A stretch of DNA of 64,000 nt, taken from positions 2,480,001 to 2,544,000 of the forward strand of contig NZ_JBKBHD010000001.1 of the NCBI RefSeq assembly GCF_046297875.1, in the 5' to 3' direction. The stretch is from Parvibaculum sp046297875. GTDB lineage: Bacteria > Pseudomonadota > Alphaproteobacteria > Parvibaculales > Parvibaculaceae. Shown here piece by piece: positions 44,913 through 54,393 of this stretch. The position numbers and the translations under genes are program-made. Position 1 is the first letter of the stretch. Every line of letters starts with the position of its first letter. Below the pieces are notes generated by a model that saw only the letters and a list, made by a program, of their open reading frames with translations, was not told the origin of the DNA and did not search any database.

Positions 44913-45290
44913 TCAGGCCTTCTCTTCAAGTGCGCGGCGGTAGCCGGAATATTTCGGCTGGTCGATGGCAAGCTTGGTCAGGGTCGTTTCCCAGAGGTGC
45001 TCGCGCAGGCCAGGCGTTTCGAGCGTCATTTCGTCGCTTTCGATTTTGGCACAGAGTTCACGGTTCAGCGCTTCGATGGGCCCGTCCTTGCCGAGCAGGG
45101 ACTTCAGCCGGCGAAGCTCCTCGTCGCCTGCCTTCGGGCCGATCTCGAGTTCCCGCCTGACGATGTCGAGCGCATTGGCGGCGACAAGCGCGTGGAAGGC
45201 CGTATGGCCCTTCAATTGCGGCATGGCGTGATTGCGGATGAATTCGCCAACCACTTCTATCAATTCGATGGCGGAGGGTTGATCCTGCAT
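44913..45290 (-). CDS. DUF6285 protein
   Basis: The 125-residue, all-helical, soluble protein has the pattern of the DUF6285 family (AIELIEVVGEFIRNHAMPQL, then AFHALVAANALDIVRRELEIG). Members usually sit next to aminoglycoside-phosphotransferase-like genes, as here. The function is unknown. It is last in a three-gene minus-strand operon and starts 4 nt after the phosphotransferase-like gene. Confidence 0.8.
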   Translation of the reverse strand: MQDQPSAIELIEVVGEFIRNHAMPQLKGHTAFHALVAANALDIVRRELEIGPKAGDEELRRLKSLLGKDGPIEALNRELCAKIESDEMTLETPGLREHLWETTLTKLAIDQPKYSGYRRALEEKA

Positions 45291-45294
45291 TTCC

Positions 45295-46311
45295 CTATTC
45301 CTTGCCCGTGAGCGGCGCCAGCAGGCGCATCAGATCGACTTCGGTTTCGGAGGAGCGGCGGCCGATGGTGGCGCGTTCGACGGAACGGTCGCCCTGCAGG
45401 AAGGCCGACGCCATTCCCATGCACATGATGCCCCATTTGAGTGTGCCGAGCACTTCCCAGAACTTGATGCGGGCGGGATCGACCTTGCCGCCGCCGCCGG
45501 CCTCGTAGCCCGCGAAGAGGTCTTCGCGCAGGCCGAAGCCGCCAACCGGCATGTCGATATTGCCGAAGCGCCAGGGATTGATACATATCCATGACAGGTC
45601 GGCCATCGGATCGCCGACATGAGCGATTTCCCAGTCGAGCACTGCGCGCAGGCCTTCCGGCCCGATCATCAGATTGCCATTGCGGAAGTCACCATGAACA
45701 AGCGTCAGTTCCGTCGTGTCGGGCGGTGCATTGTCTCGTAGCCAGCGGAAGGCAAGTTCGAAGACGGGGTGGGGATAGTCGAGCTGCTTGTAAGTGGTGA
45801 AATACTGCTCGACCTCGTCGCGGCCCGTGGCGACACGGAGCGGTGGGAGCTTCGCCTTGTCGACCTTGTGGAGCCGGGCGAGAACCTCGCCGCATTGCCG
45901 AGCAAGTTTCGGGCGAGCTTCTGCAAATTCCTCATCACGCAGGATTTTGCGGGCGAGGGTTTCGCCGGGAATGCGGTCCATGATGAAGCCCTGGCCAATC
46001 CCGTCTTCCTCGGTCATCACGTGACGCACGGGCGGAACCGGTACGCCGACTTCTTCGGCGAGATCGATCAGGCGGGCTTCGGTCTCAAGCGGGACGGCCG
46101 TACCCGAACGTCCGGTGTCGCGGAAGCCGCCGGGTGCACGGCGCAGGATGAGCGGAACCGTGCCCGAGGGCGTTACCGCGTCGAAGGACCAGATTTCCTG
46201 ACTTGCGCCGCCTGAAAGACGTTTCAATGCGTCGATTCCGCTCGCGCCCGGAATATGCTTGCGTGCGACCTCGGCGAGCGGCGCCGCGATCGGATTGTTC
46301 TCACCGCTCAT
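45295..46311 (-). CDS. Aminoglycoside-phosphotransferase-like kinase (ACAD10/11 N-terminal type)
   Basis: The 338-residue protein kinase-fold protein has an N-terminal lobe with LSGGASQEIWSFD and the catalytic Brenner motif LVHGDFRNGNLMI, followed by DWEIAHVGDPMADL for metal binding. Relatives include the kinase domains of ACAD10/11, which phosphorylate 4-hydroxyacyl-CoAs, so the substrate may be a hydroxyacyl-CoA rather than an antibiotic. ATG 46311 lies 1 nt after the stop of the upstream gene. The open frame extending back is a shadow. Confidence 0.85.
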   Translation of the reverse strand: MSGENNPIAAPLAEVARKHIPGASGIDALKRLSGGASQEIWSFDAVTPSGTVPLILRRAPGGFRDTGRSGTAVPLETEARLIDLAEEVGVPVPPVRHVMTEEDGIGQGFIMDRIPGETLARKILRDEEFAEARPKLARQCGEVLARLHKVDKAKLPPLRVATGRDEVEQYFTTYKQLDYPHPVFELAFRWLRDNAPPDTTELTLVHGDFRNGNLMIGPEGLRAVLDWEIAHVGDPMADLSWICINPWRFGNIDMPVGGFGLREDLFAGYEAGGGGKVDPARIKFWEVLGTLKWGIMCMGMASAFLQGDRSVERATIGRRSSETEVDLMRLLAPLTGKE

Positions 46312-46312
46312 G

Positions 46313-47347
46313 TCAGTGGCCCGCGCCGACGGGCTTGCCGTCCACGATCTGGTCCAGATACTCGGACAGGCCATAACCCACCATGCCGTTGCAACGGTAT
46401 TCGGTCATGCCTTCGGTGATCCGGGTGTTGAGCTCGGTACCGTCTGCATCCTTGCGCCGGTTGCGCAGCGGGATCAGCGAGAGCACCTTGCCGTCGATCT
46501 CGTAGGTTGCGCCGGACTCGGTCTCGACCTTTGCGCAAAGGGCCGTCTGGTACCAGTTCTCGTCCCAGTCGCTGTCGATGCTGCATTTGGTGATGAGGTC
46601 GTATTTGCCGTCCTTCAGCACCATGCCGCCATGCCGCTCTTTGCCTTCGTCATTCGTCACGATGGAAATCATCATGCCAAAGTCGCGTCCGAAGTTTATG
46701 GGCAGCCAGCGATACCAGTGGATCGCCTGCCAGTAGCGCGGGCCCCAGCTCTTGTCGCGGAGGCCAAAGCCTTCCACCTCGAAGGTCTCTTCGCCAACCT
46801 TGAAGCGGCCCTTTGCGGCCATGTGCTGCTCGTAGTGGGCCTTGGCGAAGGATTTTTCGGGGTCGATGTCCAGGGGCGACCCGTCTTCCTTCACCGTCTC
46901 GCCACCGAACATGGGCGAGACGCCTTCATAGTCGAGCTCGACCTCGCAGGGGACGACCGGGTTATCCTTGAAGGCACGGGCAGGGTCCGCCATGTCGAAC
47001 GGATTGGCGAGGACGACAACCTTGCCGGAATAGGTGACGCGCAGGCGCTTGAAAGGCTCGATCACCTCGAATTTCATGCCGCCGGCATTCATTTCGGCAT
47101 TGCCGGAGATCTTCGGGCGGCCATAGGTGAAGGCGACGCGGCCATCCGGCAGATAGAGGCAAACCGTCATTTCGGCATGGCCTTCATTGGGGCGGTTGCC
47201 AAGGCGAAACCAGCCGCCAATCTTCCGGGCCGGGTCGAACATATTGAAATACATGCTCTCATTATAATTCGAGGCCTTGTCAGGGGTGTGGGTGTACTCG
47301 TCTTCCGGCAGCAGCCGGATTTTCGTGCCGGGGGCGGCGGTCGCCAT
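46313..47347 (-). CDS. DUF7064/DUF7065 (CrtC/AttH-like) protein
   Basis: The 344-residue soluble protein resembles the two-domain DUF7065-DUF7064 group, related in fold to CrtC/AttH hydratase-like beta proteins. Visible segments include ESMYFNMFDPARKIGGWFRLGNRPNEG near the N-terminus and FGLRDKSWGPRYWQAIHWYRW, whose Trp-rich RDKSWG is a family hallmark. The function is unproven. It is first in the operon with the phosphotransferase-like and DUF6285 genes, which suggests work on a hydrophobic CoA-linked or sterol-like substrate. Confidence 0.75.
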   Translation of the reverse strand: MATAAPGTKIRLLPEDEYTHTPDKASNYNESMYFNMFDPARKIGGWFRLGNRPNEGHAEMTVCLYLPDGRVAFTYGRPKISGNAEMNAGGMKFEVIEPFKRLRVTYSGKVVVLANPFDMADPARAFKDNPVVPCEVELDYEGVSPMFGGETVKEDGSPLDIDPEKSFAKAHYEQHMAAKGRFKVGEETFEVEGFGLRDKSWGPRYWQAIHWYRWLPINFGRDFGMMISIVTNDEGKERHGGMVLKDGKYDLITKCSIDSDWDENWYQTALCAKVETESGATYEIDGKVLSLIPLRNRRKDADGTELNTRITEGMTEYRCNGMVGYGLSEYLDQIVDGKPVGAGH

Positions 47348-47537
47348 GGCGGTTCTCCCTTGGGTCGGTCGAGGCTTTATTTGGCCTCATTTTCAATGCT
47401 CAATTGCCCCCATGATACGGGGACGCGACTGACAGGGAAGCCCCGCAATGCTATGAGTGACCAAGGGGCCGGAAGATCAGTGCGCCCCGGCGTCAACGAG
47501 ACCCCCTTCGATTTCCGGTGAGCCAGCGGCAGGCTGA

Positions 47538-48284
47538 ATGAACACTCCAGACGATCAAAATCCGCACGAGAGCGGGGCCGAACCGCACCTGATTCTTCCG
47601 GGCAAGTCGCCCCGGCTGATGACCCGGATCCGGAACTATTTCCTGACAGGTCTCGTGGTCGCGGCGCCTATCGGCCTCACCATCTGGATCACGCGCTGGT
47701 TCATCGACCTGATCGACACATGGTTCACGCCGATCCTGCCGGATGCTTATCAGCCCGACAATTATCTGCCTTTCGACATTCCGGGGCTGGGGCTTCTGAT
47801 TGCGTTCGTTTTGCTCACGCTGCTTGGTGCACTGACCGCAAATATCTTCGGACGAACCGTGCTCAACGTGGGCGAGAGACTCGTTGCGCGGATGCCGGTC
47901 GTTCGCAGCATTTATGGTGCGCTGAAGCAGATATTCGAGACCGTCATCTCGCAGTCCAATGCCTCCTTCCGCGAGGTGGGGCTGATCGAGTATCCGCGCA
48001 GGGGGCTCTACTGCCTTGTGTTCATCACGACACAAACGAAATACGAGATCCTCGATCGCGTGGAGCATGACGAGCTTGTCAGCGTATTTCTGCCGACGAC
48101 GCCTAACCCGACATCCGGCTATCTTCTCTTCGTGCCGAAGGACGACATTCAGGTTCTCGACATGACGATCGAGGAGGGCGCGAAAATGATAATCTCCGCC
48201 GGTCTTGTGGAGCCGCCGCGCCGGAAGGGCGACGCTGCACCCGAAGCGGTGACCGTCGGAAATGCCCGTCTGCCGTCAGCCTGA
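47538..48284 (+). CDS. DUF502 family membrane protein
   Basis: The 248-residue protein has two membrane helices (YFLTGLVVAAPIGLTIWIT and LGLLIAFVLLTLLGALTANIF), followed by the DUF502 signature RMPVVRSIYGALKQIFETV and a cytoplasmic beta-rich domain ending PTTPNPTSGYLLFVPKDD. The function is unknown. Its end overlaps the convergent recG by 9 nt. It is a recurrent neighbour of recG in alphaproteobacteria. Confidence 0.9.
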   Translation: MNTPDDQNPHESGAEPHLILPGKSPRLMTRIRNYFLTGLVVAAPIGLTIWITRWFIDLIDTWFTPILPDAYQPDNYLPFDIPGLGLLIAFVLLTLLGALTANIFGRTVLNVGERLVARMPVVRSIYGALKQIFETVISQSNASFREVGLIEYPRRGLYCLVFITTQTKYEILDRVEHDELVSVFLPTTPNPTSGYLLFVPKDDIQVLDMTIEEGAKMIISAGLVEPPRRKGDAAPEAVTVGNARLPSA

Positions 48285-50360
48285 CCTGAGATAGCGGATC
48301 GCCTCGTCACGCTCGAAGAGATAGAGCAGGGTGCGAAGCGCCGCTCCGCGTCCCGTTTCGAGTTCCGGGTCGCGTTCCACGATCATGCGCGCATCGTCAT
48401 GGGCGGCGGCAAGAAGCTCCTTGTGGGTTTCAATATCTGCGATACGAAAGCGCGGCAGGCCGCTCTGACGCGTACCGAGCAGTTCGCCGGCGCCCCGCAG
48501 ACGCAAATCTTCCTCCGCAATCCGAAAACCATCCTCCGTCTCACGCATGATCTTGATGCGGGCTTCGGCGGTTTCTCCGAGCGGCATCTGATAAAGCAAA
48601 AGACAACTTGATTTATCCGCACCACGGCCGACACGTCCACGCAATTGATGAAGCTGGGCGAGGCCGAAACGCTCGGCATGCTCTATGACCATGACGGTGG
48701 CCGAAGGCACATTGACGCCGACTTCGATAACCGTTGTGGCGACGAGAATCTTGATTTCTCCCGCCGCGAAGCGCGCCATGACGGCGTCCTTGGCAGCGGC
48801 TTTCATGCGTCCGTGAACAAGGCCGACGAATTCGCCGAAGATGGAATGCAGGTGCTTGTATCTCTCTTCGGCCGCCGCGGCATCGACCTCATCGGATTCC
48901 TCGACAAGGGGACAGACCCAGTAAATCTGCGCACCACGAGCAAGAGCGCGAGGAAGGCCGGCAACGATTTCGTCGAGCCGGTCGAGAGGCAGCGCACGCG
49001 TATCGACCGGCTTTCGTCCCGGCGGCTTCTCGTCAAGTTTCGAGACGTCCATGTCGCCATAGGCGGTAAGCGTCAGCGTGCGCGGTATGGGCGTTGCCGT
49101 CATCACCAGCACGTCCGTACCGGGCCCTCCCTTCGATGTGAGCATGAGACGCTGATGGACGCCGAAGCGATGTTGTTCATCGACAACGGCGAGTGCCAGC
49201 GCATTGAAGGCGACGTCTTCCTGAAAGAGCGCGTGGGTGCCAACAAGAACATCTATTTCTCCATCGGCGAGCGCCGTCAGAATTTCCTCGCGCGGCTTGC
49301 CCTTCTCACGGCCCGTCAGAAGCGCAAGCCGAATGCCTGCGGCCTCGCAAAGCGGTTGCAAGGTGGCGTGGTGCTGGCGGGCGAGGAGTTCGGTTGGCGC
49401 CATCATGGCGGCCTGAAAGCCTGCTTCGACGGCATTGAGCATGGCCAGCAGTGCAACAATCGTCTTGCCGCTGCCGACATCGCCTTGCAGCAGGCGCAAC
49501 ATGCGATGCGGTGCCTTCATATCGGTTTTGATCTCAGCCAGCGAACGGACCTGTGCGCCGGTCAAGGCGAAGGGGAGCGCATCCTCGACCTTGCGGCACA
49601 GGCGGCCGTCACCCTCGATCGATCGTCCCGGCAGTTTTTTCATTCGCAGGCGGACAAGCCCGAGCGCAAGCTGGTTTGCCAGCAATTCATCATAGGCGAG
49701 CCGGGCACGGGCCGGGGCCCCCGGCGCCAGATCGGCGGCGGATTGCGGTTCATGCGCGGCATATAGTGAAGCGCGCCAGGACGGCCAGGCATTCGATTTG
49801 AGCCAGGGGCCGTTCTGCCATTCCGGCAGATCGGGCAGAAGCGGCAGGGCGGCGCGCAGTGCCTTCTGCACAGACTTGAGAGGCAGGCCTGCGGTCAAGG
49901 GATAGACCGGTTCGAGCAGGGGCAAGCCGGCGCTCTCGGCCAGATCGACAATATGATCGGGATGGGTCATCTGTGGCGCTCCCTGATAGAACTCGATGCG
50001 CCCGGAAACGATGCGCCGACTGCCTTCCGGCAAAACCTTGGCGAGGTAGTCGGCACGGGGATTGAAAAAGACGAGCTGCATCTCGCCGGTTTCGTCCGAG
50101 ACATGGACGCGATAGGGAAGCCGCTTCGTTCGCGGCGGCACATGGAGCCCGGCAATGACCTCAATGGTCGCAATCTCGCCGTCCCGCGCTTCGGAGATTT
50201 TGGGCCGGCTGCGACGGTCGATAAGGCCGGAGGGGAGGTGCCAGAGGAGGTCGACTACCTTTGGCCCGGCCAGCCTTTCCACGAGCTGTTCCAGTCGCGG
50301 CCCTATGCCCGGCAGCGAACGTGCCGGCGCGAAAAGCGGGAATAGGACTTCAGGGCGCAT
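48276..50360 (-). CDS. recG: RecG, ATP-dependent DNA helicase
   Basis: The 694-residue branch-migrating helicase reverses stalled forks. An N-terminal wedge/OB domain (GLHVPPRTKRLPYRVHVSD) precedes the helicase motifs LLQGDVGSGKTIVALLAM (Walker A), DEQHRFGV (DExH), MTATPIPRTL, and the C-terminal QLRGRVGRGADKSSCLLLY. The length is family-typical. It is read away from sdhE and mfd; the 98-nt gap before sdhE must hold both divergent promoters. Confidence 0.97.
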   Translation of the reverse strand: MRPEVLFPLFAPARSLPGIGPRLEQLVERLAGPKVVDLLWHLPSGLIDRRSRPKISEARDGEIATIEVIAGLHVPPRTKRLPYRVHVSDETGEMQLVFFNPRADYLAKVLPEGSRRIVSGRIEFYQGAPQMTHPDHIVDLAESAGLPLLEPVYPLTAGLPLKSVQKALRAALPLLPDLPEWQNGPWLKSNAWPSWRASLYAAHEPQSAADLAPGAPARARLAYDELLANQLALGLVRLRMKKLPGRSIEGDGRLCRKVEDALPFALTGAQVRSLAEIKTDMKAPHRMLRLLQGDVGSGKTIVALLAMLNAVEAGFQAAMMAPTELLARQHHATLQPLCEAAGIRLALLTGREKGKPREEILTALADGEIDVLVGTHALFQEDVAFNALALAVVDEQHRFGVHQRLMLTSKGGPGTDVLVMTATPIPRTLTLTAYGDMDVSKLDEKPPGRKPVDTRALPLDRLDEIVAGLPRALARGAQIYWVCPLVEESDEVDAAAAEERYKHLHSIFGEFVGLVHGRMKAAAKDAVMARFAAGEIKILVATTVIEVGVNVPSATVMVIEHAERFGLAQLHQLRGRVGRGADKSSCLLLYQMPLGETAEARIKIMRETEDGFRIAEEDLRLRGAGELLGTRQSGLPRFRIADIETHKELLAAAHDDARMIVERDPELETGRGAALRTLLYLFERDEAIRYLRSG

Positions 50361-50458
50361 GACCCGCGCTCCGGCAAATGACGAGAATCATGAGGCATTC
50401 TAATGACATATGACCCGTCCCGGTCTATATCCCGCCGATGCGGACAGGAGACAGGCGA

Positions 50459-50749
50459 ATGGGCGACGAAAAGGACGAGGATCGCAGTATCAGGCTCCGG
50501 AAACTCAAGTTCCGGTCCTGGCACCGCGGCATCAAGGAGATGGACCTTATCCTCGGGCGCTTCGCCGATAGTATTCTGGATTCGCTCAGCGATTCCGAGC
50601 TCGACACCTATGAGGAACTGATCTCGGCCGAAGATACCGAGCTCTACAACTGGCTCACCGGACGCGAAAATGTACCGTCCGAACATGATCATGCCCTGTT
50701 CGCACGTATCCAGACGTTCAACCACATGAAGGGACCGATCAGCCGCTGA
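50459..50749 (+). CDS. sdhE: SdhE, FAD assembly factor
   Basis: The 96-residue protein has the SdhE RGxxE motif (SWHRGIKEMDLILG) and the YEELISAEDTELYNWLTG helix. It promotes covalent FAD attachment to SdhA and FrdA. ATG 50459 is preferred because AGGAG lies just upstream; an ATG at 50438 would extend the protein by 7 residues. The mfd gene follows after 18 nt, so the two are probably co-transcribed. Confidence 0.95.
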   Translation: MGDEKDEDRSIRLRKLKFRSWHRGIKEMDLILGRFADSILDSLSDSELDTYEELISAEDTELYNWLTGRENVPSEHDHALFARIQTFNHMKGPISR

Positions 50750-50767
50750 CGGCTGCCGGCCATATCC

Positions 50768-53700
50768 TTGAAAAGCCATTCTGAAGTTGTTTCGGCGCCG
50801 GGCCGGCTGACCCTCGGCGAGACCCCGGAGGGGTTCGACGCTCTTGTGCTCGCGGATATGGTGCGCGCAACCAGGGGCAGGAGTACCGTTTCGGTTCATG
50901 TGGCGCGAGACGATACGCGCTTGGCTGCAATGGCCGAAGCGCTCGGCTTCTTCGCGCCGGAGATCGAGATCGTCATCTTTCCGGCATGGGATTGCCTGCC
51001 ATACGATCGCGTCTCGCCCAATGCCGATATCAGCGCGCGGCGCATGGCGGCGCTGTCGCGGCTTGCAGCGCTGAAGGCTGCACCCGTAAGCACCCCAGTG
51101 CTGCTGCTGACGACGGTAAACGCCGTGCTGCAGCGTGTACCGCCGCAGGCGGTGGTGAGCCGATCCGCCCTGTCGCTGCGCACGGGCAATCAGGTCGATC
51201 TCGATGCTCTGACCGCCTATCTCGCCGCCAATGGCTATAACCGCACAGGGACCGTGCGCGAACCGGGCGAGTTTGCCGTTCGTGGTGGGATCATCGACAT
51301 CTATCCGTCCGGATTCGAGCTTCCGGTCAGGCTCGACATGTTTGGCGACACACTTGATGCGATCCGCAGCTTCGATGCAGCGACGCAAAGAACCGTTGGA
51401 CAGCTGAAGGGTCTCGATCTCGTTCCGGCGAGCGAAATCCATCTCGACGCCGATGCCATCCGCCGCTTCCGCGCTGCCTATGTCGCCACGCTTGGCGCGG
51501 TGACCGGCGATGACCCTCTTTATGCCGCGGTCAGCGAGGGCCGCAAACATGCGGGCATGGAACATTGGCTGCCACTGTTCCACGAGCGCATGGAAACGAT
51601 CTTCGACTATGTGCCGGAGGGATTGATCTGCTTCGATGCGCAGATCGATGAAGCAAAGTCGGCGAGGCTCGAACTCATTGCCGATTATTACGACGCACGC
51701 GCCGAAGCCAGGCAACAGGGAAGTACGGCGAAGCTTGCCGCCGATGCGCCGAGCTACAAGCCGCTGAAGCCCGATGCGCTCTACCTTGCCGATGACGAGT
51801 GGCGCGATCTCTTCGCCGGACGGCGGCTACGAGAGCTGACGCCGTTCAGTGTGCCGGAAGGTGCCGGCATGAATCTGGGCGGCAAGCAGGGCCGGGACTT
51901 TGCGCCTGAGCGCGCACAGGACGGCACGAATATCTTTGAAGTTCTGGGCGGCCATATTGCCGGTCTGCGGCGCGCGGGCAAGCGCATTGCCATTGCAAGC
52001 TGGAGCGATGGCGCAAGGGACAGACTGCAGCATGTGCTCTCGGATCACGGTATCGGAAATGTGCTCATTGCCGATAACTGGGCCGATGTTAACAGCGTTA
52101 GCAAATCGACAGTTTCGCTGATTGTTCTCGGTCTCGAAGCCGGATTCGAAACAGACGATCTCGCGATCATCAGCGAACAGGACATTCTCGGAGACCGCTT
52201 GATCCGCCAGCGGAGGAAAAAGCGGGCCGAGAACTTCCTGACGGAAGCATCCAGCCTGTCGCCCAGCGACCTCGTCGTTCATGTCGATCACGGTATCGGC
52301 CGCTTCGAACGGCTTCAGACGATTGAAGTCATGGGGGCGCCGCATGATTGCCTGCTGCTCGTCTATCAGGGCGGCGACAAGCTCTATCTGCCGGTCGAAA
52401 ACATCGAACTCCTGTCGCGCTATGGCGCTGACGACAGCGACGCGGCACTCGATCGACTTGGCGGCGCGGGCTGGCAGGCGCGCAAGGCGCGGCTCAAGGC
52501 GCGCATCCGGGAAATGGCGGCCGAGCTTATCCAGATTGCCGCCGCGCGGGAGCTGAAGACTGCGCCGGTCATGGAGCCGGTGCCGGGCGCCTATGACGAA
52601 TTCTGCGCGCGTTTTCCCTTCACGGAAACGGAAGATCAGGAACAGGCCATCGAAGCCGTTCTCGAAGATCTTGCACGCGGGCGGCCGATGGACCGGCTCA
52701 TCTGCGGCGATGTCGGCTTCGGCAAGACCGAAGTCGCGCTGCGCACCGCCTTCGTTGCGGCGATGGCCGGCTATCAGGTTGCCGTCGTCGTCCCGACGAC
52801 GCTCCTCGCGCGCCAGCACTACCGGACCTTCAGCCAACGCTTTCACGGGCTGCCACTCAAGCTCCGGCAGATGTCACGACTTGTGAACGCGAAAGACATG
52901 GCAGAAGCGCGCGAGGGCCTTTCGAGCGGGCAAGTCGACATCGTGATCGGCACCCACGCGCTGCTCAGCAAGCAGGTGAAGTTCCACAATCTAGGCCTCG
53001 TGATCGTGGACGAGGAGCAGCATTTCGGCGTGGCGCACAAGGAACAGCTGAAGAAGCTGCGCGCGGAGGTTCATGTGCTGACGCTGACGGCGACACCCAT
53101 TCCGCGGACACTGCAGCTTGCGCTTTCCGGCGTGCGCGAATTGTCGCTGATCGCGACGCCGCCGGTCGACCGCCTGGCGGTGCGCACCTATGTTTCGCCA
53201 TTCGATCCGGTCGTGTTGCGCGAGGCGCTGCTGCGCGAACATTTCCGCGGAGGGCAGAGTTTCTATGTCGTGCCGCGCATTGCCGATCTCGCCGAAGCGG
53301 AGGAGTTCCTGCGGGAATATGTGCCGGAAGTGAAGTTCATCGCCGCGCATGGGCAGATGGCACCGGGCGAAATCGAAGACAAGATGACGGCCTTCTATGA
53401 CTGCAAATATGATGTGCTCGTCTCGACAACGATTGTCGAATCCGGCCTCGATATTCCGACGGCAAATACGCTCGTCGTCCATCGCGCCGACATGTTCGGC
53501 CTGGCGCAGCTCTATCAGCTTCGGGGGCGCGTCGGGCGGTCCAAGGCTCGCGCCTATGCCTATCTGACCGTGCCGCCGCATCGTACGCTGACGCCCGGCG
53601 CCGAGAAGCGGCTGCGCGTGCTGCAATCTCTCGACTCGCTTGGCGCAGGCTTCTCGCTCGCGAGCCACGATCTCGATATTCGCGGCGCAGGCAATCTGCT

Positions 53701-54271
53701 GGGCGACGAACAGTCCGGCCACATCAAGGAAGTCGGCTACGAGCTTTACCAGGAGATGCTCGAGGAAGCCGTTGCCTCGATGCGGGGCGGCCTTGAGGAG
53801 GACGGGCAATGGTCGCCACAGATCAATGTCGGCACGCCGGTTCTGATCCCTGAAAACTTCGTGCCGGATCTCGATGCGCGCATGGCGCTCTACCGGCGCC
53901 TTTCGAGCGTCGAGACGAGGGCAGAGATCGATGGCTTCGCAGCGGAACTTATCGACCGGTTCGGCAAGCTGCCGGAAGAGGTCGAGTTCCTGCTCAAGAT
54001 CGTCGAGATCAAAGGGCTCTGCCGCACGGCGAATGTAGAAAAGATCGAGGCCGGACCGAAAGGCGTTGTGCTGTCACTGCGCGAAAACACATTCCCCAAT
54101 CCGGCGGCACTGGTGGAACTCATCAACGATGAACGTGGCAAAGCGAAGCTCCGGCCCGATCACAAGCTTGTCTTCATGCGGGACTGGGAGACGCCCGCCG
54201 AGCGGCTTTCGGGCACCCATCGGCTGATGTCGACACTTGCCAAGCTGGCTGGGCAGGCAAAGCCCACCTGA
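50768..54271 (+). CDS. mfd: Mfd, transcription-repair coupling factor
   Basis: The 1167-residue protein removes RNA polymerase stalled at lesions and recruits UvrA. It has an N-terminal UvrB-like region (PAWDCLPYDRVSPN), a CarD-like RNA-polymerase-interacting domain (VHVDHGIGRFERLQTIEV), RecG-like helicase motifs (ICGDVGFGKTEVALRTAF, DEEQHFGV, TLTATPIPRTLQL, QLRGRVGRSKARAY) and the TRCF C-terminal domain. The TTG start at 50768 suits the spacing after sdhE. UvrA, the repair partner, is encoded earlier in the window. Confidence 0.97.
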   Translation: MKSHSEVVSAPGRLTLGETPEGFDALVLADMVRATRGRSTVSVHVARDDTRLAAMAEALGFFAPEIEIVIFPAWDCLPYDRVSPNADISARRMAALSRLAALKAAPVSTPVLLLTTVNAVLQRVPPQAVVSRSALSLRTGNQVDLDALTAYLAANGYNRTGTVREPGEFAVRGGIIDIYPSGFELPVRLDMFGDTLDAIRSFDAATQRTVGQLKGLDLVPASEIHLDADAIRRFRAAYVATLGAVTGDDPLYAAVSEGRKHAGMEHWLPLFHERMETIFDYVPEGLICFDAQIDEAKSARLELIADYYDARAEARQQGSTAKLAADAPSYKPLKPDALYLADDEWRDLFAGRRLRELTPFSVPEGAGMNLGGKQGRDFAPERAQDGTNIFEVLGGHIAGLRRAGKRIAIASWSDGARDRLQHVLSDHGIGNVLIADNWADVNSVSKSTVSLIVLGLEAGFETDDLAIISEQDILGDRLIRQRRKKRAENFLTEASSLSPSDLVVHVDHGIGRFERLQTIEVMGAPHDCLLLVYQGGDKLYLPVENIELLSRYGADDSDAALDRLGGAGWQARKARLKARIREMAAELIQIAAARELKTAPVMEPVPGAYDEFCARFPFTETEDQEQAIEAVLEDLARGRPMDRLICGDVGFGKTEVALRTAFVAAMAGYQVAVVVPTTLLARQHYRTFSQRFHGLPLKLRQMSRLVNAKDMAEAREGLSSGQVDIVIGTHALLSKQVKFHNLGLVIVDEEQHFGVAHKEQLKKLRAEVHVLTLTATPIPRTLQLALSGVRELSLIATPPVDRLAVRTYVSPFDPVVLREALLREHFRGGQSFYVVPRIADLAEAEEFLREYVPEVKFIAAHGQMAPGEIEDKMTAFYDCKYDVLVSTTIVESGLDIPTANTLVVHRADMFGLAQLYQLRGRVGRSKARAYAYLTVPPHRTLTPGAEKRLRVLQSLDSLGAGFSLASHDLDIRGAGNLLGDEQSGHIKEVGYELYQEMLEEAVASMRGGLEEDGQWSPQINVGTPVLIPENFVPDLDARMALYRRLSSVETRAEIDGFAAELIDRFGKLPEEVEFLLKIVEIKGLCRTANVEKIEAGPKGVVLSLRENTFPNPAALVELINDERGKAKLRPDHKLVFMRDWETPAERLSGTHRLMSTLAKLAGQAKPT

Positions 54272-54299
54272 TCCCTTTCCAATGCCTACGGATTTCCGG

Positions 54300-54327
54300 T
54301 TGCCCAATAAAAGTATAGTGGCATAAT
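54300..54327 (+). promoter_or_regulatory. Predicted promoter for the small lipoprotein-like gene
   Basis: TTGCCC (54300-54305) and CATAAT (54322-54327) are 16 nt apart, with transcription expected to start near 54334, shortly before the coding region. Confidence 0.5.
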
Positions 54328-54393
54328 CCGAACGGGCATTTATTGGGGGTACTCTAGAAAAACTATATTATTGCTGCAGTTGCGGCCTCTTTC

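Noticed and set aside
45295..46311. Aminoglycoside resistance gene
   Set aside because: The kinase fold is shared, but the closest pattern is the ACAD10/11 group and the operon context is lipid-like, so antibiotic resistance is not supported.
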